From the NCBI GenBank assembly GCA_016214955.1, contig JACRMN010000002.1, positions 62,001-126,000 on the forward strand: a stretch of 64,000 bases of DNA. The letters are read 5' to 3'. Below, piece after piece: positions 51,800 to 57,816 of this stretch (position 1 is the stretch's first letter; each line of letters starts with the position of its first letter). A program made the translations under genes and the position numbers. This stretch comes from Deltaproteobacteria bacterium (GTDB taxonomy: Bacteria > Myxococcota > Myxococcia > Myxococcales > Anaeromyxobacteraceae). Below the pieces are notes generated by a model, which was not told where the DNA came from, ran no database searches, and worked only from the letters and a program-made list of their open reading frames with translations.

Positions 51800-54115
51800 C
51801 TAGCCCCTCAGGATCGCATCCGCCACCAGCGCCTGGCCCAGCGCCAGCCCGCCGTCCCCCGCCGGCACCAGCGAGTGGCCGTGCACCTCGTGCCGCCCGG
51901 CCAGCCGGGCGGCCACTGCCTGGGAGAGCCTGGCATTCTGGAACACTCCGCCCGTCAGTACCACTGGGAGCCGCCCCTCGCCGGCGCACCGGGCCAGGAG
52001 CCCGGCCGCCCCCTCGGCCAGGGTGGCGTGGAAGCGGGCGGCGATCCGGCCCGCGGCGGCGCCCTCCAGGAGGTCGGCCACCGCGGCGCGCGCCATGGGC
52101 CGAAGGTCCAGCTCCGGAACCGGGGCGCTGCGGTCCACCTCCCAGGGGTAGGGCTCCGCCGGCCCGTCGTCCGCGGCGGCGTCGAGGGCCACGGCCACCT
52201 GCCCCTCGTAGCGGGAGCGCGGCCTGCCGAGCACCAGCGCCCCTACCGCGTCGAACCAGCGGCCGGCGCCGTGGGCAGGCGGGGCGTTCACGCCGGCGGA
52301 GAGCATGCGGCGCACCACCTCGACCTCGCCGGGCAGGACCGAGCGGAAGAGCGGCAGCCGGGAGAGGGAGAGGCCGGCCAGCTCGGGCCCGAGGGCGTCG
52401 GCGAGCAGCGCCAGCGCCAGGCGCCAGGGCTGGCGCACCGCCAGATCGCCGCCGGCGAGCCGCAGCGGGCGCAGCGTCGCCAGCCGCTCGAAGCCGCCGG
52501 CGGTGCAGCGCAGCAGCTCGCCGCCCCAGGGCCGGCCGTCGGTGCCGAGCCCGGTGCCGTCCCAGGCCAGCCCCAGCACCGGCCCCTCGAGGCCGCGCTC
52601 GGCCATGGCCGCCACCACGTGGGCGTGGTGGTGCTGCACCGCCACCGCCGGCAGCCCCTCGGCCCGGGCCCGGTCGAGCGCGTAGCGGGTGGAGAGCATC
52701 TCGGGGTGGAGGTCGTGGGCCAGCGCCTCGGGCCGGAGCCGGAGGAAGCGCTCCATCCTTGCCACCGCGCCCTCGAAGGACTCCATGGTGGCCAGGTTCT
52801 CGAGGTCGCCGATGTGCGGCCCGAGGAAGGCCTCGCCCCCCGAGGCCAGGCAGAAGGCGTTCTTGAGGAGCGCGCCGCAGGCCAGCACCGGGCGGGCCAC
52901 GGGGCGGGGCAGCCGCAGCGGGCCGGGGACGTAGCCGCGGGAGCGGCGCAGCAGGAGCGTCCGGCCGCCGACCACCCGGGCCACCGAGTCGTCGGCGCGG
53001 GTCTCGATCTCGCGGTCGTGGAGGAGGAAGTGGTCGGCGATGCCGGCGAGCCGCTCCAGGGCCTCGGCGTTGCCGCGGGCGATGGGCTCCTCGGAGAGGT
53101 TGCCGGAGGTCATCACCAGCGGGCGCCCGGCGTCGGCGAGGAGCAGGTGGTGGAGCGGAGAGCAGGGGAGGAGGAGGCCGAGGAGCGGCGTGTCGGGCGC
53201 GACCTCGGGCGCGAGGGCCGCGTCCGGCCGGCGGCGCAGGAGCACGATGGGACGCTCCGGCCCGCAGAGCAGCGCCCCCTCCTCCGGCGACACCACGGCC
53301 AGCGCCCCGGCGGCGGCGAGATCGAGCACCATCACCGCCAGCGGCTTCTCCTCGCGCCGCTTGCGCTCCCGCAGCGCCCGCACCGCCGCGGAGGAGGTGG
53401 CGTCGCAAGCCAGGTGGAAACCGCCGATGCCCCGCAGCGCCAGGATGCGCCCCTCCCGCAGCAGCGCGGCCGCGGCGGCGACGGCCTCCCCGTCGAAGGG
53501 GGCGCGGCGCTCGCCGCCTTCCGGGCCGGTGAGCCAGGCGCGCGGGCCGCAGCGCGGGCAGGCGTTGGGCTCGGCGTGGAAGCGGCGGTCGGAGGGGTCG
53601 CCGTACTCGCGGGCGCAGTCGGCGCAGAGCGGGAAGGGCGCCATGGTGGTGGCGGCCCGGTCGTAGGGCACGTCGCGGGCGATGGTGAAGCGCGGGCCGC
53701 AGGCGGTGCAGTTGGTGAAGGGGTAGCGGTGGCGCCTGTCGGAGGGGTCGGCGAGCTCGCGCAGGCAGTCGGGGCAGGGGGCGAGGTCGGGCGGGATGGA
53801 GACGCGGCGCAGGCCGGCGGCGTCGCTGCCGGCGATGGCGAAGCCGCCGGGCGCGAGGCCGGCGAGCGGCTCGGTGTGCACCTCGTCGAGCCGCGCCGCC
53901 GCGGGCGCCTCGGCGCGGAGGCGGGCCAGGAAGCGCTCCAGCGCCGCCGGCGGGCCGAAGGCGTCGATGGTCACGCCGCGGGCGTCGTTCTGCACGCTGC
54001 CGACGAGCCCCTCGGCGCGGGCCACCCGGTAGACGAACGGCCGCATGCCCACGCCCTGGACCGTTCCCTGGATCCGGATGCGCAGGCCGGGAGCGGGTGG
54101 ATCGCCGGCGGCCAT
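51800..54115 (-). CDS. hypF: Carbamoyltransferase HypF
   Basis: 771 residues, first gene of the operon. Makes thiocarbamate on HypE from carbamoyl phosphate. Domains in order: acylphosphatase (about 5-95; RIQGTVQGVGMRPFVYR), two zinc fingers (about 105-185; CPDCLRELADPSDRRHRYPFTNC and CADCAREYGDPSDRRF repeats), YrdC-like (about 205-385; ALRGIGGFHLACDA) and a Kae1-like kinase domain (about 395-770; HDLHPEMLSTRYAL, HHHAHVVAAMAE, GLAWDGTGLGTDG, LTGGVFQNARL). All catalytic signatures appear intact. ATG at 54115. A 379-bp non-coding region with 39-bp direct repeats precedes it. Confidence 0.96.
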   Translation of the reverse strand: MAAGDPPAPGLRIRIQGTVQGVGMRPFVYRVARAEGLVGSVQNDARGVTIDAFGPPAALERFLARLRAEAPAAARLDEVHTEPLAGLAPGGFAIAGSDAAGLRRVSIPPDLAPCPDCLRELADPSDRRHRYPFTNCTACGPRFTIARDVPYDRAATTMAPFPLCADCAREYGDPSDRRFHAEPNACPRCGPRAWLTGPEGGERRAPFDGEAVAAAAALLREGRILALRGIGGFHLACDATSSAAVRALRERKRREEKPLAVMVLDLAAAGALAVVSPEEGALLCGPERPIVLLRRRPDAALAPEVAPDTPLLGLLLPCSPLHHLLLADAGRPLVMTSGNLSEEPIARGNAEALERLAGIADHFLLHDREIETRADDSVARVVGGRTLLLRRSRGYVPGPLRLPRPVARPVLACGALLKNAFCLASGGEAFLGPHIGDLENLATMESFEGAVARMERFLRLRPEALAHDLHPEMLSTRYALDRARAEGLPAVAVQHHHAHVVAAMAERGLEGPVLGLAWDGTGLGTDGRPWGGELLRCTAGGFERLATLRPLRLAGGDLAVRQPWRLALALLADALGPELAGLSLSRLPLFRSVLPGEVEVVRRMLSAGVNAPPAHGAGRWFDAVGALVLGRPRSRYEGQVAVALDAAADDGPAEPYPWEVDRSAPVPELDLRPMARAAVADLLEGAAAGRIAARFHATLAEGAAGLLARCAGEGRLPVVLTGGVFQNARLSQAVAARLAGRHEVHGHSLVPAGDGGLALGQALVADAILRG

Positions 54116-54494
54116 GGGGGGAGCTTACGGGAAGGGGGTGGGCGCGTGCATCCGGGGGGCGCGACGGCCGGGCCTCGGTCCTCCGGCGCCCCTCGGCGGG
54201 CCGAGGCCGCGCGTGGCGGCCGGGCCTCGGTCCTCCGACGCCCCTCGGCGGGCCGGGTCTCTACGGGCGCCGTACTGCGACCGGGCGCCGTCCGCAGACC
54301 CCGTGCAACGCAACGCGCCGCGCGCCGCCCCGCCACCCCAGCCTTCAACGCGCGGCGCCGGCGTTGCATCGGCTCATGGGGGCGGCGGGCATTTCCCGAA
54401 CGCCCTTACCCCGCCTCGGGGCGCGGAGGACCGGGCCCTGTGTTCACTGTGGGCCGGCGCGTCCGGCGGAGCGGCGAACCAGCGAGCGGCGCCC
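54116..54494. other. Intergenic region upstream of hypF
   Basis: 379 bp between hypF (start 54115) and the HIT gene (stop 54495), both on the minus strand, so the hypF promoter must be here. The left part holds two 39-bp direct repeats (54165-54255). The rest is GC-rich without a convincing gene. An arginine/proline-rich open frame in the repeats is compositional. Confidence 0.5.
54165..54255. repeat. Two 39-bp direct repeats with internal dyads, upstream of hypF
   Basis: Copies at 54165-54203 and 54217-54255 differ at one base (G versus A at the 22nd position). They share CGGCCGGGCCTCGGTCCTCC and CGCCCCTCGGCGGGCCG. The first copy can fold GGCCTCGG (54171-54178) on CCGAGGCC (54201-54208). 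They lie 50-140 bp upstream of the hypF start, where operator sites would be expected. Either a palindromic extragenic element or tandem regulator sites. Confidence 0.7.
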
Positions 54495-54893
54495 TCAGCG
54501 CTCCTTCCAGTGCGGCGCCCGCGCCCGGATGACCCAGCGCACGCCGCCGCGCGGATCCTCCACGTCGCCGGGGTAGCGCGGGATGACGTGCACGTGCGCG
54601 TGCCAGACCGTCTGCCCTCCGGCCGCGCCCACGTTGACGCCCACGTTGTAGCCGGCCGGCGCGCGCTCGCGGTCGAGCCCGCGCTTCACCTCGGCGCAGA
54701 GCGCCCAGAGCGCCGCCTGCTCCTCGGGGCCGAGCGCGAAGTAGTCGGCCACGTGGCGGCGCGGCACCACCAGCGCGTGGCCCGGGCTCACCGGGAAGCC
54801 GTCGGCGAAGGCGGCCGCGAGCGCGTTCTGGGCGAGGAGCGTCTCGCCGGAGGCGAGCCGGGCGCAGAAGGGGCAGGGCGCGAGGGGATCCAC
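54495..54893 (-). CDS. HIT-family protein
   Basis: 132 residues. The histidine triad reads HAHVHVIPRY at about residues 100-109 (catalytic His in the middle). GYNVGVNVGAAGGQTVWHAH precedes it. The N-terminal CPFC with VVPRRHV is typical of bacterial HIT hydrolases. The family cleaves dinucleoside polyphosphates or aminoacyl-nucleotides. The N-terminal C-x-x-C may bind zinc with a His. GTG start at 54893; divergent from the MOSC gene 95 bp away. Confidence 0.92.
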   Translation of the reverse strand: MDPLAPCPFCARLASGETLLAQNALAAAFADGFPVSPGHALVVPRRHVADYFALGPEEQAALWALCAEVKRGLDRERAPAGYNVGVNVGAAGGQTVWHAHVHVIPRYPGDVEDPRGGVRWVIRARAPHWKER

Positions 54894-54988
54894 CGCGGGA
54901 TCATCGCTCCGGCGGTGCGGATCGTCCAGCCGGGGCGGCCCCGGGTGAGGTGTTGCGCCCCGCGCCGCGGCGGAGGAAGAAGATCGCC

Positions 54989-55474
54989 ATGGCGCGCACC
55001 GGCCGGCTCGACTCCATCCAGCTCTCCGACGGGGGCGTTCCCAAGCGGCCGGTGGCGGAGGCGGCGGTGGGCGCGGGCGGCCTCGCCGGCGATCGGCAGC
55101 GCGACCTGCGCTACCACGGTGGCCCGCTGCGCGCGGTCTGCCTCTTCTCCGCCGAGGTCATCACCGCGCTCCGGGCCGAGGGCCACCCCATCCTTCCCGG
55201 CGGCACCGGCGAGAACCTCACCGTCTCCGGCCTGCCCTGGGGCGAGGTGGTCCCGGGCGCGGAGCTCGCCGTGGGCCCGGTGCTCCTGCGCGTCGAGTCC
55301 TACGCGGCGCCCTGCCAGAACATCTCCGGCTCCTTCGCCGGGCGCGCCTCCGCCCGCATCTCGCAGAAGCTCCACCCGGGCTGGAGCCGGGTCTACGCCA
55401 GCGTGGTCGCGCCGGGCGCGGTGCGGGTGGGCGACGCGGTGGTGCTCCGGCCGCCCGCCCCCGCCGGCCGCTAG
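54989..55474 (+). CDS. MOSC domain protein
   Basis: 161 residues, one MOSC domain (molybdenum cofactor sulfurase C-terminal). Conserved QRDLRYHGGPLRAVCLFS, the GGTGENLTVSGLPW motif and the key Cys in YAAPCQNISG match the YiiM-like group. Such proteins bind Moco and transfer sulfur or reduce N-hydroxylated compounds. The ATG at 54989 has GGAGGA 11 bases upstream; an earlier in-frame start at 54950 adds a basic leader without similarity. The DUF4336 gene follows 10 nt downstream. Confidence 0.87.
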   Translation: MARTGRLDSIQLSDGGVPKRPVAEAAVGAGGLAGDRQRDLRYHGGPLRAVCLFSAEVITALRAEGHPILPGGTGENLTVSGLPWGEVVPGAELAVGPVLLRVESYAAPCQNISGSFAGRASARISQKLHPGWSRVYASVVAPGAVRVGDAVVLRPPAPAGR

Positions 55475-55484
55475 GGAGGAACGC

Positions 55485-56198
55485 GTGGCCGCACCCCGCC
55501 CCTGGACCGTCCTGCCCCACGGGCCGCTCGAGCCCCTGGAGGAGAACCTCCGGGCCGTGACCGGCTCGCTGCCGGGCAGCCCCATGGCGCGCCGCATGGC
55601 GGTGGTTCGGCTGGGCGACCGGCGGCTGGTGTTCCACAACGCCATCCCGCTCGACGAGCCCGCCATGCAGGCGCTGGCCGCCTGGGGCCGCCCCGCGTTC
55701 CTGGTGGTGCCCAACCGCTTCCACCGCCTCGACGTCCACGCCTTCCGCGAGCGCCACCCGGGCCTGGCGGTCTTGTGCCCGGCGGCGGCGCGCCCCCACG
55801 TGGAGAAGGTGGTCCGCGTGGATGGCGGCCTCGATCTCCTGCCGCGCGACCCGGGGCTGGAGGCGGTGCCGCTCGAGGGCGCGCGCGCGGGCGAGGCGGC
55901 GCTGCTGGTGCGCAGCCCCGGCGGGCGGGCCACCCTGGCCTTCGGCGACGCGGTGATGAACGTCGCCCATCGCCCCGGGCTCATGGGCCTGCTGCTCCGC
56001 CTGCTCGGCACCTCGGGCGGGCCGAAGGTGACGCCGGTCTTCCGCCGCCTGGCCGTCTCCGACAGGCGGGCGCTGGCCGGGCACCTGTCGCGCCTGGCCG
56101 CGACCCCGGGCCTGTCGCGCCTCCTGGTCTCGCACGGCGAGGACGTGACCAGCGCCGCCCCGGCGGTGCTGCAGGCGGTGGCGGCGGCGCTCCGGTAG
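55485..56198 (+). CDS. DUF4336 / metallo-beta-lactamase-like protein without metal site
   Basis: 237 residues. The layout MAVVRLGDRRLVFHNAIPLDEPAMQAL, then PAFLVVPNRFHRLDVHAFRERHP with AVLCPAA, resembles DUF4336. This family has a metallo-beta-lactamase-like sandwich but lacks the H-x-H-x-D-H metal motif. A later LAFGDAVMNVAH and LLVSHGEDV keep the positions of distal MBL loops. Function unknown. The GTG at 55485 has GGGAGGA immediately upstream, right after the MOSC stop, so the two are cotranscribed. Confidence 0.75.
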   Translation: MAAPRPWTVLPHGPLEPLEENLRAVTGSLPGSPMARRMAVVRLGDRRLVFHNAIPLDEPAMQALAAWGRPAFLVVPNRFHRLDVHAFRERHPGLAVLCPAAARPHVEKVVRVDGGLDLLPRDPGLEAVPLEGARAGEAALLVRSPGGRATLAFGDAVMNVAHRPGLMGLLLRLLGTSGGPKVTPVFRRLAVSDRRALAGHLSRLAATPGLSRLLVSHGEDVTSAAPAVLQAVAAALR

Positions 56199-56323
56199 CC
56201 GGCGAGGGGTCCTCTGCGTCCCCGGCAAGGGCGGTCGGCATCTCAGTCCCAGCACCTGCGCGCGGCTCACCAGCTCCTTCAGCGACCCACCTCTCCCTTC
56301 ACCGGGTGGGCGAGTGCCACCGG

Positions 56324-56917
56324 CTAGCCGCGAGGCGCGGCGCCGCCGTCCCGGCCCACCACCACCAGCGCCGGGTGGCCCGCCGGGAGCCACTCGGCCT
56401 CCAGCTCGGACCAGCTGCGAACGCGCCAGCCGCTCCCCGGGTCGAGCGTGACGAACCGGTCCTCGACGGGATGCGCCGCCACCAGCACCTCGTAGTGCCG
56501 GAGCGCTCGCCCGGAGCCGGCCGGGACGTGGAGCCCGACGATCACCGGGCGGCCCGCGCCCAGCTCGTGGAGGAGGGTCTGGCGGTCGGCGGCGATGGCG
56601 AAGGCCTGGAGCCCCTGGGTGCGTGCCAGGTCGCGGAGATCGCCGAGGCGCGTGCCCTGCGGGGCGACCTCGGGCAGCGCCGCGGCGGCGTCGTCGAGCG
56701 AGAGCGGCACCTGCCAGCGGCCCGCGATCATGGCGAGCGCCGCGGCCCCGCAGTCCGACGCGCCCTGCTGGCGCACCGCCGGCGTCGGCGCCGCCTGGAC
56801 CCATCCCGGCTCGGCCTCGAGCCGGGTGGCGTCGAACGTTCGCGAACGGCCGCCCGCCGTGGCGCAGGCTGCCAGCCCGGCCAGCGCCAGCGCCGCGGCG
56901 GTGCTCCTCCCCGTCAC
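56324..56917 (-). CDS. C39-like cysteine peptidase lipoprotein (PA2778-like)
   Basis: 197 residues. Lipobox LAGLAAC anchors it to the envelope. The domain VRQQGASDCGAAALAMIAGRW carries the catalytic Cys at about 56, HYEVLVAAHP the His at about 141, and LDPGSG the Asp, the order of papain-like C39 peptidases. It resembles the PA2778 family of lipid-anchored C39-like proteins, but is shorter and lacks their C-terminal TPR repeats. GTG start overlaps the stop of the small membrane gene upstream, an arrangement also seen for PA2779-PA2778. Whether it cleaves proteins is unknown. Confidence 0.8.
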   Translation of the reverse strand: MTGRSTAAALALAGLAACATAGGRSRTFDATRLEAEPGWVQAAPTPAVRQQGASDCGAAALAMIAGRWQVPLSLDDAAAALPEVAPQGTRLGDLRDLARTQGLQAFAIAADRQTLLHELGAGRPVIVGLHVPAGSGRALRHYEVLVAAHPVEDRFVTLDPGSGWRVRSWSELEAEWLPAGHPALVVVGRDGGAAPRG

Positions 56918-57210
56918 AGCAGGACGATCAGGAGGACGACGAGCAGGACGATGGCGGCGGTGCTGCCCAGGATCAGCACCGAGTCGCCGCCCTTGAACTC
57001 GGCGGCGGCCGGATCCTGACCCTCGCGGGCGGCGTAGCGCTCGGCGTCGGTCCCAGGGGCCTCAGGAACCGCCGGGGCGGCTGGAGCGGCGGCTGGCTCG
57101 GTCGCGGGATCGGCAGGCTCCGCGCCAGGTCCAGCCAGGGCGGGCAGGGGTGAGGCGAACGACAGGGCAGCAGTGGCGACGAGAGCGGCGAGGCTTCCTG
57201 AGACGCGCAT
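56914..57210 (-). CDS. Small exported protein with C-terminal membrane anchor (PA2779-like)
   Basis: 98 residues. A signal peptide (about 1-26, ALSFASPLPALAG), then an alanine/proline/glutamate-rich linker (about 27-70). The C terminus reads GGDSVLILGSTAAIVLLVVL with the remaining hydrophobic residues forming one transmembrane helix. The layout (signal, short helix, GG, final helix) resembles PA2779-type partner proteins. The four-base overlap with the C39-like gene supports pairing. The short length and weak sequence similarity keep this tentative. Confidence 0.6.
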   Translation of the reverse strand: MRVSGSLAALVATAALSFASPLPALAGPGAEPADPATEPAAAPAAPAVPEAPGTDAERYAAREGQDPAAAEFKGGDSVLILGSTAAIVLLVVLLIVLL

Positions 57211-57346
57211 GGCGTACCTTTCCGGAACTGCCTGGACCCGGTCTCCCGTGTCCACGCCCACCAGGTACGCATCGGCCGGGCCAGACGGAGGGGCCAGCCG
57301 GCGCACCCGTTGCGGGTAGGCTCCTCCCCGTCCCCGGAAATCCGAA

Positions 57347-57373
57347 GGCCCCACCGGCTGTGCCGATGGGGCC
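57347..57373 (-). terminator. Terminator of the tRNA operon
   Basis: On the minus strand, 9 nt after the CCA of tRNA-Arg, a 12-bp stem (GGCCCCATCGGC / GCCGGTGGGGCC with one T-G pair) and a 3-nt loop are followed by TTCGGATTT. Position and stem quality fit an intrinsic terminator, although the T-tract is interrupted. Confidence 0.65.
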
Positions 57374-57382
57374 CTCTGCTGC

Positions 57383-57459
57383 TGGCGCGCCCTAGAGGAT
57401 TTGAACCTCTGGCCTTCGGATTCGTAGTCCGACGCTCTATCCAACTGAGCTAAGGGCGC
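57383..57459 (-). tRNA. tRNA-Arg (anticodon ACG)
   Basis: 77 nt including an encoded CCA. Acceptor stem GCGCCCT / AGGGCGC, D-arm GCTCAGTTGGATAGAGC, anticodon stem TCGGA/TCCGA with loop CTACGAA (ACG), T-arm AGAGGTTCAAATCCTCT, discriminator G. ACG is read as ICG and decodes CGN codons. Confidence 0.95.
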
Positions 57460-57493
57460 GAACCTCCATTCACTCGTCGTACATCCCTGCAAC

Positions 57494-57585
57494 TGGCGGA
57501 AAGGGAGGGATTCGAACCCTCGAACCAGGTTACCCCAGTTACTGGTTTAGCAAACCAGCGCCTTCGGCCTCTCGGCCACCTTTCC
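57494..57585 (-). tRNA. tRNA-Ser (anticodon GCT)
   Basis: 92 nt including CCA. Class II tRNA with a long variable arm (AACTGGGGTAACCTGGTT region). Acceptor GGAAAGG / CCTTTCC, anticodon stem CTGGT/ACCAG with loop TTGCTAA (GCT), T-arm GAGGGTTCGAATCCCTC, discriminator G. Decodes AGC/AGU. Confidence 0.95.
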
Positions 57586-57627
57586 CAAACCCCGTACCTG
57601 AATCCTGCTCCCTCCTGCCCTTCGTCC

Positions 57628-57717
57628 TGGCGGAGGAGGAAGGATTCGAACCTTCGGAGGGCGTGAACCCTCAGCGGTTTTCAAGACCGCCGCCTTAAGC
57701 CGCTCGGCCACTCCTCC
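57628..57717 (-). tRNA. tRNA-Ser (anticodon TGA)
   Basis: 90 nt including CCA. Acceptor GGAGGAG / CTCCTCC, anticodon stem GCGGT/ACCGC with loop CTTGAAA (TGA), long variable arm with the stem GAGGG/CCCTC, T-arm GAAGGTTCGAATCCTTC, discriminator G. Decodes UCA and related UCN codons. First gene of the three-tRNA operon. Confidence 0.95.
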
Positions 57718-57770
57718 GGAATCCGGCATCCCGACCCCCGGCGCCCGCCGGAAGGTTCAACGAGTTCGCC

Positions 57771-57799
57771 TGTATAGGACAGCGCCGCCCGGGGATCAA
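57771..57799 (-). promoter_or_regulatory. Promoter of the tRNA operon
   Basis: On the minus strand TTGATC (57799-57794) and TATACA (57776-57771) are separated by exactly 17 bp, a good housekeeping-type promoter. It would start transcription about 47 nt before tRNA-Ser(TGA). It lies in the 99-bp gap downstream of the hybrid kinase stop. Confidence 0.65.
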
Positions 57800-57816
57800 G
57801 GGCCTTCGCCCGGCGG

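Noticed and set aside
54165-54255. CRISPR-like array
   Set aside because: Only two 39-bp copies with a 13-bp gap, no spacer series and no cas gene nearby.
51209-54532. A 1107-codon plus-strand frame opposite hypC-hypF
   Set aside because: Antisense of recognised Hyp proteins with no domain.
57347-57717. tRNA cluster as a prophage or island attachment site
   Set aside because: No integrase, no direct repeat of a tRNA 3' end nearby, and flanking genes are ordinary chromosomal genes.
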